DNA from: Novipirellula aureliae
GTDB taxonomy: Bacteria; Planctomycetota; Planctomycetia; Pirellulales; Pirellulaceae
DNA: 64,000 bases
Direction of reading: 5' to 3'
Assembly (NCBI RefSeq): GCF_007860185.1
Contig: NZ_SJPY01000001.1
Location: forward strand, 643,132-707,131
Below, piece by piece: positions 46,484 to 55,761 of this stretch (positions are counted from its first letter, which is position 1; each line of letters begins with the position of its first letter). Both the position numbers and the translations under genes were made by a program. The notes beneath the pieces were generated by a model. It had not been told where the DNA came from. It worked only from the letters and a program-made list of their open reading frames with translations, and searched no databases.

Positions 46484-48436
46484 CTATACCTTGCGAATAA
46501 AATCGGCGGCGTAAGAGCGGACCTTTGTTCCATTGAGAACATGAACCATTCGAAGTTGTTGCACTTGCTCGTCGCTGAAGGAGCTGATGGGCACATGGAC
46601 CAAATGCTTTTTATGGCGGCGTGCCAAGCGTTGCCACCCGCTTCCGGGCGGCAAGGCCGATAGGATCGCAATTTGACGGCCGCGCGAATGCAGGCATGCG
46701 GCGGCGATCAATCGCTCTTCGAGTGTCGTTGTGTAATCGAGCCGAGCATCGGTCCAAATGTCGGGCAACATGATCGGCGGATACAAAAACATGGCTCCCC
46801 CGTAAACACTCAGTCCGATCCCAGGGCCGACCATTTCGTCTTCGAAACGTGTTGCATAGAACGCGAGTGTCGATTCTTGTTCATGCTCGGCAAACCATGT
46901 CGTTCGCCAAGGGTAATTGCGAGGGTCCGATGGTGAATCGAAAAGCATCACGCAAGCGTCAAGTAATCCTCGGCTCGGCGGTGCGATTTTGACGTAGATT
47001 TGTTTCTCGTACCAATGCCGAAGCGTATCGCGAATATCAATTCCATCCTTGACGCTCGTCGTGAATTTTTCGGTGCGTGCCAAGTCGTTACCAATGATCG
47101 CTTTTGCTCGATCGAAAACGCGAGTGCGAAAGTTTTCGATCTGCGTATCCTCGGGCGGGTAGCTACATTGCTGGTACGGGTTCCAATCGTATTGCCAACG
47201 TTCCTTTTCGAAAGGAGTTGGCCTTCGACTGAGTTCGATTCGCTGCCAACTAATGGGTGGCCCAGGAAGTCGACTGACGATTGACACCATGTCACCATCG
47301 GGCAGTCGTGCTTGATCGATACCGAGTTTGACTTCTGGGAGAACATCGGCACCGTCAAAATCTTCAGCCGATTTGAGAGCGGGATAGTGGTTGGCAAGCT
47401 CGGCAACGTGCAAAGCAAATTGGTCCCCTAGGATCTGTTTGGATGCCGTAATGATCGTCACCAAATCAGGCGTCATGCGGCGATGGACGAGTGACAAATT
47501 GCGGATGTAAGTCAAGCACTTGGACAATAACAGCGGTGTGATCCGTCGAGCTCGGCTGCCAAGTTCTTGCCGGTAATTGTCTCGCGCCGCCAACATCAAC
47601 TCCTTGACCCCGTCGATCTGCAGGTCCTCGTCCTCGTCCAGTTCCGCCCTTGCCCGTTCGTACAACCCTGTGATGAAAGGCAGTTCGCCGAACAAGAACA
47701 ATAAGGATTTCGAATCGACACCGTAGCGGGTGACCGGTTCGACCAGATCATGTTCTGGATTGACACCATCATTCGGTGGTGAATTGCTCTGCGGATCGAG
47801 ACGGTTGTAGGCTTCTCGAATCCACGGCCAATCCAAAACACTGCAAACCATCAAAACACGTTGGTGGTATTTTTCCAGTTCGCGAAGTCGTAACGCCATG
47901 CACTTCATTCGGTCAACCGCCTGTCCGTCATGAGGCCGGGCGATACTTGGCAGCACCGCTGCGGCAAACATTTCGGGCGACACCTTCCGCACCGCAAAGG
48001 GGTCGGGCATCACGGCGGAGTGAGGGCAAAAAGGATCGGTTTCCAAGTCCACATACGCTCGCGGTACATGTTCGCCCATTGCCGCTCGTATCGCCATAAT
48101 CACTGGCTGGCACGGATCGATCGGCACGTAACTGGTCGGCGCGATATCGTCATCCACATCAAAGTCATCGTCATCCTTGTCGTCATCCTCCGACTCGCTC
48201 CATGGCTGTTCACCCCAAGCGGGCGCTGACCATTCGGGTTGTGATGATTCCACACCGAAACGCGGTGTTGGTGGTTGCATGACAATCGAGGGTCTTGGCA
48301 ACTCTAAAACCGCCTCTTCGACTTGCTGGCGAAACGAAGCCGGCAGTGGAACGGCCAAGCAATCGGGGGAATGCTCTAGAAACCAGCGTCGCACGGTCAA
48401 CGCAAATTGGCCACTACCGTGAATGACAGGCAACAT
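46484..48436 (-). CDS. Large uncharacterised protein with acidic tract
   Basis: About 650 residues, not confidently recognised. The opening LPVIHGSGQFALTVRRWFLEHSPDCLAVPLP and later YVPIDPCQPVIMAIRAAMGEHVPRAYVDLE recall TraB/GumN- or DUF5682-like proteins, where a short N-terminal beta strand with a His-Gly motif is followed by an acidic-substrate region; this is weak. An Asp-rich tract lies at about residues 85-105. No signal peptide. ATG 48436 is chosen (GTG 48442 possible); the frame continues 74 codons upstream, but the first part of that extension is encoded by a dispersed repeat. Confidence 0.6.
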   Translation of the reverse strand: MLPVIHGSGQFALTVRRWFLEHSPDCLAVPLPASFRQQVEEAVLELPRPSIVMQPPTPRFGVESSQPEWSAPAWGEQPWSESEDDDKDDDDFDVDDDIAPTSYVPIDPCQPVIMAIRAAMGEHVPRAYVDLETDPFCPHSAVMPDPFAVRKVSPEMFAAAVLPSIARPHDGQAVDRMKCMALRLRELEKYHQRVLMVCSVLDWPWIREAYNRLDPQSNSPPNDGVNPEHDLVEPVTRYGVDSKSLLFLFGELPFITGLYERARAELDEDEDLQIDGVKELMLAARDNYRQELGSRARRITPLLLSKCLTYIRNLSLVHRRMTPDLVTIITASKQILGDQFALHVAELANHYPALKSAEDFDGADVLPEVKLGIDQARLPDGDMVSIVSRLPGPPISWQRIELSRRPTPFEKERWQYDWNPYQQCSYPPEDTQIENFRTRVFDRAKAIIGNDLARTEKFTTSVKDGIDIRDTLRHWYEKQIYVKIAPPSRGLLDACVMLFDSPSDPRNYPWRTTWFAEHEQESTLAFYATRFEDEMVGPGIGLSVYGGAMFLYPPIMLPDIWTDARLDYTTTLEERLIAAACLHSRGRQIAILSALPPGSGWQRLARRHKKHLVHVPISSFSDEQVQQLRMVHVLNGTKVRSYAADFIRKV

Positions 48437-48578
48437 GGACACGCGGTCACTAAGCCTGAGCAGCGGCGGAGTTCGATTCTGGGAGCTAGGATTCACGAAA
48501 GGGGCTCTTTTGATAAGGACGAGGACTGCATGGATTGTCGCCGTCAAGATCCATGCGGTCAACAAGACTTGTCCTTTG

Positions 48579-48701
48579 TTACCGCTTGATTTTGGACTTG
48601 GTAGAAGAGTGGCTGGGGTACCTTGCCTCAGTAAGCTGCGGCTGGAAGCCACAGCCACGAAAGATGCTTACCTTCATTCTTCGTTGTGACAAAGCACTAG
48701 C
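48579..48701. repeat. 120-bp dispersed intergenic repeat, copy 2
   Basis: Inverted copy of 13514-13637, running from GTTACCGCTTGATTTTGGAC to GACAAAGCACTAG. It carries GGCTGGAAGCCACAGCC, an internal palindrome. It overlaps the glgX stop and would encode the first 25-30 residues of an extended upstream frame of the neighbouring unknown gene. Confidence 0.8.
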
Positions 48702-50805
48702 CGCTTATCGATTTCCGGTTGGCAGTCAAAACGACCGTTGACCGTTCTTGGACCGCATAGAAACGACGGCCCGAAACGGGAACAGCGATTCCAATATCAC
48801 CTGGTGATGGTTCATGGGTATCGATGTGCCGGTTCCAATCCTTGAATGCTGCGGGCACCCTAGGCAACTCAAAATGGATGGGTTCCCAGTAAGCATTGAA
48901 TATCAAGTGATACCATTTGTCAGGTGTTTCAATGGTAAAGGCAACCGTACGCGAATCTTGGCTCCAATCGGGGTGGTCCAAGACGGGGCCGTGCCAACGA
49001 ACCTTGGCGCGTGCGATGACCTCGTTCAAACTCAGTTTTGTATCTTTGCGAGCGGGCAAACTCTTTCGGTATTGGATCAACTTCTTTAAGAATCGGTGAA
49101 TGTCGGCGTGCTGGGTTAACCTGCTCCAATCGAACCAGCTAATCTCATTGTCTTGGCAATAGGCATTATTGTTCCCAAGCTGCGTGCGCCGTACTTCGTC
49201 GCCCATCAATATCATTGGAACGCCGAAAGCTAAGACGTTGATCGTCAAGAAATTTTTGATCTGTTTGATCCGCAATCGCTCGACCGCTGGATCGTCCGTC
49301 GGTCCTTCGACGCCACAGTTCCAGCTTAGATTCTCGTTATGGCCGTCCCGATTGCCTTCGAGGTTGGCCTCATTGTGTTTGGTGTTGTAAGAGACCAAGT
49401 CGTTGAGAGTAAAGCCGTCGTGGGAGGTGACAAAGTTAATGCTCTGTTCGGGCTCGCGATTTCGATACCCATAGATATCGGGGCTGGCCAGAAACCGTTT
49501 TGCATACGTTCCGGTTTTCCCTGGGTCCCCTTTGACAAACGACCGTACATCATCGCGAAAACGCCCGTTCCATTCTTTCCAATGATCGCCAAAAAAGCTG
49601 CCGACTTGATACAACCCGGCGGCATCCCAGGCCTCGGCAATCAGCTTCGTGCCGCTGAGTACCGGGTCGGTTTCAATGTCCCACAAAATCGGAGGATCGG
49701 CCTGAGGATGGCCCTCCGTATCGCGAGACAATACGGACGCCAAGTCGAAGCGAAACCCGTCGACGTGCATTTCCTCAACCCAGTATCGTAGGCTGCTGAG
49801 AATCATCCGACGGACAACGGCATGGTTCCCATTAAGCGTGTTTCCACAACCACTAAAGTTAGCGTAGTGGCTGCGGTTTTTTGCTTCCGGAGGCCGACTT
49901 TCTAGGATGTAGTAAGCCGGGTTTTCGAGACCGCGGAAACAAAACGTCGGCCCGTTGTCACCTCCTTCGGCGGTATGGTTGTAGACGACATCCAACAAGA
50001 CTTCGATGTCGGCCCGATGGAGTGCTTTGACCATATCGCGAAATTCATCGAGCACTTCAATGGGGGACTGCGTCGATCCGTAACCCAAATGGGGTGTGAA
50101 AAATGAAACCGGATTATAGCCCCAGTAATTGGTCAATCCCGGTGGCGCTTCTTGCGGATCGAATTGGAAGACCGGAAGTAGCTCAACGGCAGTGATCCCC
50201 AAGTCTTTTAAGTAGGGAATCTTTTCGATCAAGCCTCGGTAAGTACCACGCATGTTTTCGGAAACGCCGGACGTGGGATGCTGCGTAAACCCACCAACGT
50301 GCATTTCATAGATGATCGTTTTGTTAAAAGGGTGCCGCAACGGTGCATCGCCTTCCCAATCATACAGACTCAGGTCGGCGACGACACTTTTCATCGCGTA
50401 GGGAGTATTGTCACCCGGCCGTGCGGCGGCTTCGCGATCGTAAAGGCGAGGGACGGCAACGGCCCGGCCGTAGGGATCGAGCAAGATCTTTTGGTTGTCA
50501 AACCGCATGCCATGTTCGGGCAGATACGCACCGTCGCAACGATACGCATAGACCTGGCCGGCACGAGCACCATTAACATGGACGTGCCAATAGTGGAACG
50601 TGCGGTTGGTGTCGCCATCAAGCCGAATCACTCGAGCGGGCTTGATGTCGTCGACATGATCAAACAGCAATAGCTCCATCGCAGAGCAGCTTTTCGAATG
50701 GACGCTGAAATTAACGCCGCTGGCGGTTAGGGTTGCCCCGAGCGGATAAGAGGTGCCCTTGCCAATGTCACTTGTCATGATGTTGTTGGAGATAGATGGT
50801 GGCAT
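48697..50805 (-). CDS. glgX: Glycogen debranching enzyme GlgX (isoamylase-type)
   Basis: A GH13 subfamily 11 enzyme hydrolysing alpha-1,6 branches of glycogen or limit dextrin. An N-terminal CBM48 (YPLGATLTASGVNFSVHS) precedes the barrel with DVVYNHTAEGG, nucleophile D354 in GFRFDLAS, acid E391 in LIAEAWDAAG, and TSHDGFTLNDLVSY. Length 702 is typical. Starts at 50805 or ATG 50778 (MTSDIGKG) are both possible. No other glycogen gene is adjacent. The stop lies in the dispersed repeat. Confidence 0.95.
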   Translation of the reverse strand: MPPSISNNIMTSDIGKGTSYPLGATLTASGVNFSVHSKSCSAMELLLFDHVDDIKPARVIRLDGDTNRTFHYWHVHVNGARAGQVYAYRCDGAYLPEHGMRFDNQKILLDPYGRAVAVPRLYDREAAARPGDNTPYAMKSVVADLSLYDWEGDAPLRHPFNKTIIYEMHVGGFTQHPTSGVSENMRGTYRGLIEKIPYLKDLGITAVELLPVFQFDPQEAPPGLTNYWGYNPVSFFTPHLGYGSTQSPIEVLDEFRDMVKALHRADIEVLLDVVYNHTAEGGDNGPTFCFRGLENPAYYILESRPPEAKNRSHYANFSGCGNTLNGNHAVVRRMILSSLRYWVEEMHVDGFRFDLASVLSRDTEGHPQADPPILWDIETDPVLSGTKLIAEAWDAAGLYQVGSFFGDHWKEWNGRFRDDVRSFVKGDPGKTGTYAKRFLASPDIYGYRNREPEQSINFVTSHDGFTLNDLVSYNTKHNEANLEGNRDGHNENLSWNCGVEGPTDDPAVERLRIKQIKNFLTINVLAFGVPMILMGDEVRRTQLGNNNAYCQDNEISWFDWSRLTQHADIHRFLKKLIQYRKSLPARKDTKLSLNEVIARAKVRWHGPVLDHPDWSQDSRTVAFTIETPDKWYHLIFNAYWEPIHFELPRVPAAFKDWNRHIDTHEPSPGDIGIAVPVSGRRFYAVQERSTVVLTANRKSISG

Positions 50806-51323
50806 TTTTGTGCATTAGAGTACGCGTCGATGATAAGGTTTCTCCGGCAAACCGCCTAGCAAAGCTCCACTGCTTTTCAAAGCGGATTTCGACATCCACG
50901 GTGACTTCACGCGTGTCCTTGGTGATTTCGGCTGGCAAGGTGGCGAAAGATTTCATGCGATATCACGAAATACTTCGACAAGTGATACTTTCGTTGACGC
51001 AAAGCAAGGCATACCAAGCCCGACGAAAGCAATCTCTTGGCTTCGCGTTTGTCCGGTGACGCCCGATACCGGCATCCCAGCGTCGTGGATCAGCAAACAC
51101 CTCTCCCGAGATTAGTCGCTCATTGGTAAGTCCTCGAATAACGGGACGGACCGCTTGATGGAACGATTCAGCCCGAGGATCGCTTCCGGATGGATGGGAA
51201 GCCCCGAAGGTGGTAAGAGAGTCTGTCGTCGGTTTTTGCGGAAAACCCTGGCCTGCACAAACGTTGGAAACCACAAAATCGGCAAAAGCAACGAACGGCA
51301 CGCTACATCGTAGGTTGAATTTC

Positions 51324-51363
51324 ATTGGTCACTCTGGCAAGATATTGGTCACTCTGGCAAGAT
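51324..51363. repeat. Perfect 20-bp tandem duplication
   Basis: ATTGGTCACTCTGGCAAGAT occurs twice with no spacer. Confidence 0.95.
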
Positions 51364-51507
51364 ATCGAAGAGACGCACTGTGGCTTGGAGATCGCTGTCC
51401 CGTTGAGGCATCGGTCTGCATGAACCCTATGTCAACATTCGAAGGGAAGCGAAAATAAACTTCCAAAAAAATACTTCTCTCCGATCACCACCAAGATTTA
51501 CAGGAAA

Positions 51508-51580
51508 CTCCTACTCCTACTCCTATTCCTATTCGTACGAGTACGAGAAGGGGTGCGAGAAGGGGTAGGGGGGGTAGGGG
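51508..51580. repeat. CTCCTA simple-sequence tract with GAGAAGGGGT repeats
   Basis: CTCCTACTCCTACTCCTATT leads through the palindrome TCGTACGAGTACGA into GAGAAGGGGTGCGAGAAGGG and G-rich repeats. The pyrimidine-rich left side is roughly complementary to the purine-rich right side, so it could form a hairpin or, from the G runs, a quadruplex. Confidence 0.8.
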
Positions 51581-51759
51581 ACTGCAGACTTGTCGGAGGC
51601 AATCGCTAGCAGTCAGGCGTCTGGTAACGAGCCTAAATTTGATGTTTTCAGTAAACGCAGGCCTCTCTACCTTCCCGCCGGCAGTGGTTAGTCCCTACAA
51701 TCACGCCCTCAATCGTTTATCGTCATTTCATCCATTACTTCGAAAACTGTTAGGCTCGT

Positions 51760-52191
51760 ATGTCCACTCGCCGCCGCGCTCGCGAGATCGTATTGCAATT
51801 GTTGTACGAAGCGGATGTCAACGATCCTCGCGATGAAGAAGATTCGTTGAAATTCATCCGTTCGCGGTTGCAAGGCCGCAAGAAGTTGGTCGCTTTTGCG
51901 AACGAATTGTTAACGGGCACACTGGCCAACCGCGAATCGATCGATTCGCAATTGTCAAAGTTGGCGATGAATTGGACGCTGCCGAGAATGGCGGTGACCG
52001 ACCGAAACGTGCTGAGACTTGGTGCCTACGAGATTCTATTTGGTGACACACCAGGCCGTGTGGCGGTCAACGAAGCGATTGTGTTGGCAAAACGCTACGG
52101 TGACAAAAACAGTCCGCGGTTCGTTAACGGCGTACTCGATCGCCTTTACAAGAATCACGAATCAAAGCCAGAGAGTGTTACCGACCGGTGA
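51760..52191 (+). CDS. nusB: Transcription antitermination factor NusB
   Basis: An all-helical RNA-binding protein of 143 residues that acts with NusE in rRNA antitermination. It starts [19 protein letters not shown], the family's typical opening, and has [26 protein letters not shown] and [27 protein letters not shown], matching the C-terminal signature. It is not next to ribE/ribH here. The 3' end overlaps a possible small minus-strand gene by 14 bp. Confidence 0.95.
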   Translation: MSTRRRAREIVLQLLYEADVNDPRDEEDSLKFIRSRLQGRKKLVAFANELLTGTLANRESIDSQLSKLAMNWTLPRMAVTDRNVLRLGAYEILFGDTPGRVAVNEAIVLAKRYGDKNSPRFVNGVLDRLYKNHESKPESVTDR

Positions 52192-52267
52192 CAAGAATCT
52201 GGCCCACGATCAGCCAAACAGCGGTGAATAAAATACCAAATGCAGCGTGGATTGTGTCAACATTCAT
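52178..52267 (-). CDS. Possible 29-residue membrane peptide
   Basis: The frame reads [20 protein letters not shown] and continues to Arg 29. It is one hydrophobic helix with a short polar N terminus, like known small membrane proteins. An AAGG lies about 12 bp before the ATG, rather far. It is convergent with nusB. Only comparative data could decide. Confidence 0.35.
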   Translation of the reverse strand: MNVDTIHAAFGILFTAVWLIVGQILVTGR

Positions 52268-52650
52268 GTTGAATGGGCCTTGGATAAGAAGGTGAACGGA
52301 CTGGAAATGGCCCGTTCCTTGGCCCTTCGTTCGGCTGCCTTCCTGCTTGGATTGCAATGGCCGATCTTTCGTTCGAATATTCCATTCGATGCGCTCTATG
52401 TTCCTGCGCTGAGAGTAGGTATCGGTTTGTTTGCCAGGCCAAAATGCGATAAAATCTTGACGGCGTTACAAACTGCCTAACCGACCGAAATGCCAGCGAC
52501 CGCTCGCTCATTTCACGGCGGTTCTTCTTGGGGCTCCTCCGAAAAATCGGTGGTGATCTTTGGAGTTCCTCGTCCTGGACGATCGGTCCTCGAGGTAGGG
52601 CGGGACAAAACGAATGTCTTCCTCCGACGAGGTTCCTTTAGAAAAATACG
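52268..52650. other. Intergenic region before the EVE gene
   Basis: About 380 bp. Frames of 70-145 codons are open on both strands but show no family resemblance. No clear repeat or hairpin was seen. Confidence 0.4.
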
Positions 52651-53139
52651 ATGACGATAAAATATTGGTTGATGAAAAGTGAGCCGAACACCTATAGCAT
52701 TGATGACTTGGCGGCTCAGACGGATAAAACCACTTGTTGGGAGGGGGTTCGCAACTACCAGGCCCGAAATCTGCTGCGAGATGAGATTGCGGTCGGCGAT
52801 AGGGTGCTCTTCTATCACTCGGCATGTAAGCAGCCAGCCGTTGTTGGGACAGCTGTCGTTTCCAAGGCGGGCTATCCGGATCCATTCCAATTCGATCCGA
52901 AAAGCAACTATTTTGATCCGAAAAGTGATCCCAACAATCCACGCTGGTATCTGGTGGATATTACGCTTGAAAGCAAGTTTGATCGGCCCGTTACATTGGC
53001 GGAACTTCGCGAGCTCGCTAGGAGTGGGCGAGCGAGTATCAAGGACATGGTCCTATTGCAAAAAGGGAGCCGTTTAAGCGTCCAACCCGTCCGCAAGAAA
53101 GAGTTCGATACCATCCTGAAAATGTCGCGTGGGGTGTAA
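52651..53139 (+). CDS. EVE domain protein (THYN1-like)
   Basis: A 162-residue single-domain EVE protein. It opens YWLMKSEPNTYSIDDLAAQ and has TCWEGVRNYQARNLLRDEIAVGDRVLFYHSAC, the hallmark of this PUA-like fold, then NPRWYLVDI. EVE domains bind modified bases, such as 5-methylcytosine derivatives, and occur with restriction or methylation systems. None is adjacent here, so this is a stand-alone housekeeping-type copy. Confidence 0.93.
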   Translation: MTIKYWLMKSEPNTYSIDDLAAQTDKTTCWEGVRNYQARNLLRDEIAVGDRVLFYHSACKQPAVVGTAVVSKAGYPDPFQFDPKSNYFDPKSDPNNPRWYLVDITLESKFDRPVTLAELRELARSGRASIKDMVLLQKGSRLSVQPVRKKEFDTILKMSRGV

Positions 53140-53432
53140 ACGGCAGTTTGGGGAAAGCTCTGATCGCATTCGTGTCAACGCAGGGCTTCGGCAGATCCGA
53201 GTCGGGATATGGGGGGGCAGTAGTCTACGATCCTTTTAATGCGCCGGTCGATTTTTTGTGCAGGAGCCCGTCGGGGGCGCTGAACCCTTTTTCGTGGAAA
53301 CTCTTTACCCGCCTTCAACCCCGTCCATCGATTGATCGGCGGGACGGGCAATTACCTTGTCACATGAAACGCGGTACGATAGGGGAGAGAAAAGTACAGC
53401 GATTTTCCATCCAAGTGATAGGCATCTGAATT

Positions 53433-54332
53433 ATGGCAAAGGTACTCTTAGTGGAAGACAGTCCCACCCAAGCCGTCAAAATGCGCATGATCCTGCAGGC
53501 TGACGATCATGAAGTACGTCATGTACCCAACGGTCGCGTCGCATTAGAAGCACTTGCCGAAGACAGCCTTGATATTGTTGTGACCGACTTGGAAATGCCG
53601 GAAATGAATGGTCTTGAGTTGGTCGAAGCGATGGTGCTCGATTATCAGCACATACCGGCCATTTTGGTGACCGCGCGTGGCAGCGAACATTTGGCCGCTG
53701 AAGCACTGCAAAAGGGGGCAGCAGGCTATGTTCCCAAAGACCATCTCGACAAGCAACTCAACGATACGATCACCAATGTGCTCGGTGTCATTCGCTCGGA
53801 TGCTAGCTATGCGAAGCTGATCTCAAAACTAAAAAGAAACGTCTTCGTATTTGAACTCGACAATGATTCGGAACTGATATCGCCGATGGTCGGTTTGTTA
53901 ATGCAGGTCGTGTCGGGAATGGATTTGCTTGGTGGGAGTGACATGGTACGCCTGGGTGTGGCAATTGAGCACGCGTTGCTTAACGCGATGTACCGCGGGA
54001 ATCTTGAGCTTGGGCCCGATCAAACGCCCGTACACCGTGCGATTGTCTACGATGATGCGACCAACGATTTGATACAAGAGCGAAAGTCACAGCTCCCCTA
54101 TTGCGACCGGACCGTCTATGTTGAAGCGACAGCGAGCGAGAATGAAATTCGGATTTTGATTCGTGACTGCGGACCTGGATTCGATACCACAACCATGCTC
54201 GATGCGGCTCACCAAGATGATCTCGATAGTGAATCGGGACGCGGTTTGGTGTTGATGAAGAACTTTGCCGATGAATTAGTTTTCAATGACTGTGGTAACG
54301 AGGTGACATTGGTCAAACGCTGCGGGGTTTGA
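53433..54332 (+). CDS. Receiver-HATPase protein, RsbW-like anti-sigma-type kinase
   Basis: A 299-residue two-domain protein. Residues 1-120 are a receiver with E8/D9, phospho-acceptor in VVTDLEMPEMNG and Lys in YVPKDHL. Residues about 150-297 are a GHKL ATPase of the RsbW/SpoIIAB type: N-box AIEHALLNAMYRGN, G-box DCGPGFD, and SGRGLVLMKNFADEL. Such kinases phosphorylate STAS antagonists and sequester sigma factors or other targets. It heads a four-gene partner-switching cluster and has a paralogue at 54844-55761. The gap upstream (53140-53432) has no supported gene. Confidence 0.88.
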   Translation: MAKVLLVEDSPTQAVKMRMILQADDHEVRHVPNGRVALEALAEDSLDIVVTDLEMPEMNGLELVEAMVLDYQHIPAILVTARGSEHLAAEALQKGAAGYVPKDHLDKQLNDTITNVLGVIRSDASYAKLISKLKRNVFVFELDNDSELISPMVGLLMQVVSGMDLLGGSDMVRLGVAIEHALLNAMYRGNLELGPDQTPVHRAIVYDDATNDLIQERKSQLPYCDRTVYVEATASENEIRILIRDCGPGFDTTTMLDAAHQDDLDSESGRGLVLMKNFADELVFNDCGNEVTLVKRCGV

Positions 54333-54340
54333 CAAAATAG

Positions 54341-54396
54341 TAGCGAAAGTCTTCGCGACTTTCGATGATTGGTAGCGAAAGTCGCGAAGACTTTCG
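54341..54396. repeat. Perfect 21-bp inverted repeat pair
   Basis: CGAAAGTCTTCGCGACTTTC (from 54344) and CGAAAGTCGCGAAGACTTTC (from 54376) are exact reverse complements over 21 bp, and each is itself near-palindromic. It lies between the kinase gene and the STAS gene and may act as a transcription attenuator or be a mobile palindromic element. Confidence 0.85.
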
Positions 54397-54422
54397 TTGA
54401 TTCTTTTCTAAGGATGACTCAA

Positions 54423-54785
54423 ATGACGACGAAGACTCATTTTAATGTCAGTGTGATCGAGAACATTCCTGTCATCAAATTGGCTGATTCTAAGTTTGTT
54501 GATCGACTGATGATCCAAGAAACGCAGGATGAGTTGATCGAGTACATCCAGATTGGCAAACCAGAAAGGTTAGTGATCAGTTTCGAAGGGGTAAAATCGA
54601 TTTCTTCGGAATTCATCACCACCCTGCTGCGTTGCAATGAATATGTGCGAAGTGTGGAAGGAGATCTTATTCTTAGTTGCATGAGTCCGGTTGTCCGAAT
54701 GGCTTTCCAAGTAACCAATTTGGACGGAAATGTATTGAGAATCCACAACTCGGTGATTAACGCGATCGACTCGTTTCGATCTTAG
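54423..54785 (+). CDS. STAS domain anti-sigma factor antagonist
   Basis: A 120-residue single STAS domain, like SpoIIAA/RsbV. The region GVKSISSEFITTLLRC aligns with the phospho-acceptor loop, with Ser62 (or Ser61) in the place of the regulated serine; SCMSPVVRMAFQVTNLDGNV follows as in family members. Its phosphorylation by the flanking kinases and dephosphorylation by the PP2C gene downstream is the expected switch. ATG 54423 is chosen because AAGG lies 9 bp upstream; ATG 54414 is too close to it. Confidence 0.9.
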   Translation: MTTKTHFNVSVIENIPVIKLADSKFVDRLMIQETQDELIEYIQIGKPERLVISFEGVKSISSEFITTLLRCNEYVRSVEGDLILSCMSPVVRMAFQVTNLDGNVLRIHNSVINAIDSFRS

Positions 54786-54786
54786 A

Positions 54787-54821
54787 ACCCGTTTTGATGA
54801 ACTCGCGAAAACGGGTTTTTG
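54787..54821 (+). terminator. Rho-independent-type terminator after the STAS gene
   Basis: The stem AACCCGTTTT / AAAACGGGTT (54787-54796 with 54809-54818) is followed by T residues, immediately downstream of the stop. It separates the first two genes of the cluster from the last two. Confidence 0.7.
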
Positions 54822-54843
54822 ACACGTAGCTATTGGTGCTTCC

Positions 54844-55761
54844 ATGTCCGACAGCGTTCGAATTTTGGTGGTAGATGACAGTGGAACCCAGCGGTTTTTG
54901 TTGCAGTCGGTGCTCAGGCCTGCAGGGTTCGAAATTGTGACGGCGGTTGACGGCGTTGAAGCGTTTGAATTGGTTCAGCGCGATCCGCCTGATTTGGTAG
55001 TCACCGACTTGCAAATGCCACGGATGGATGGTTTGCAATTGGTTCGTGAAATCGGCCAATTGCAGCTCTCCATTCCCGTCATTTTGACGACGGCGGCCGG
55101 CAGCGAATTGATTGCTGCCGAAGCGCTGCATGCCGGTGCAGCAAGCTATGTACCCAAGAGCGGATTGTCGACGCTGCTTCTGCCAACCGTGCGGCGTATT
55201 CTCGAGCTTAAGAAAGCGACTCAAGAGAACAAGGCGCTGTCGGCTTGTCTCGATGAAGTCACCTACCAATGGCGACTGACGAACGATCCGTCTTTGGTTC
55301 CCGATTTGATCGGACGGGTGGAAAGCATCCTCAGCGAATTGATCCCTTTCGATCAATCGCAGCACATGCAAATCGCGATGTCACTCGACGAAGCGATTGT
55401 GAACGCGATCGTACATGGTAACTTGGAAATCAATAGCGAGATTCGGCAGCTCGATGATGGACAAGTCTACTTCGAAACGATCGACAAACGGCGAAAAACA
55501 CCGCCCTACTGCGATCGCCGAGTTCTGTTTCGTATCGAGGCAAATCGCCAGCGGGTGACGTTCACGATTCGTGACGAGGGGCCTGGTTTTTGTGTCGATG
55601 GCGTAGCGGATGCGACGGACCCTGCGAATTTAGAAAAAGCAGGCGGACGTGGTTTACTGTTAATGAATGCTTTCATGGATGAGCTTCAGTATAACGATTG
55701 TGGCAATCAATTGGTGATGACGAAGCGATTGGGGTCCGTTGTTGAAGAAGCAATTTCATGA
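54844..55761 (+). CDS. Receiver-HATPase protein, RsbW-like, second copy
   Basis: A 305-residue paralogue of 53433-54332: a receiver (VVDDSGTQRF, VVTDLQMPRMDG, YVPKSGL) followed by a GHKL ATPase with N-box SLDEAIVNAIVHGN, which is closer to the canonical RsbW motif, then DEGPGFCVDGV and GGRGLLLMNAFMDEL. Both copies share the insertion PYCDRRVLFR/PYCDRTVYVE. The stop overlaps the start of the phosphatase gene by 4 bp (ATGA), implying coupled translation. Confidence 0.88.
   Translation: MSDSVRILVVDDSGTQRFLLQSVLRPAGFEIVTAVDGVEAFELVQRDPPDLVVTDLQMPRMDGLQLVREIGQLQLSIPVILTTAAGSELIAAEALHAGAASYVPKSGLSTLLLPTVRRILELKKATQENKALSACLDEVTYQWRLTNDPSLVPDLIGRVESILSELIPFDQSQHMQIAMSLDEAIVNAIVHGNLEINSEIRQLDDGQVYFETIDKRRKTPPYCDRRVLFRIEANRQRVTFTIRDEGPGFCVDGVADATDPANLEKAGGRGLLLMNAFMDELQYNDCGNQLVMTKRLGSVVEEAIS

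Larger units (their letters stand above)
50806..51759. other. 950-bp gap without a convincing gene
   Basis: This divergent region between glgX and nusB holds a perfect 20-bp tandem duplication (51324-51363) and a simple-sequence tract (51508-51580). A minus-strand frame at 50963-51325 (120 codons, starting MKFNLRCSVPFVAFADFVV) and one at 50768-50956 are open but resemble no known family. The region may carry decayed genes. Confidence 0.5.

Noticed and set aside
50963-51325. 120-codon minus-strand frame upstream of glgX
   Set aside because: No recognisable domain. Its start lies at the edge of a 20-bp tandem duplication, so it may be chance; kept only as a note on the gap.
53148-53429. 93-codon plus-strand frame before the first receiver-kinase gene
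   Set aside because: Composition is irregular and no motif or ribosome-binding site supports it; treated as intergenic.
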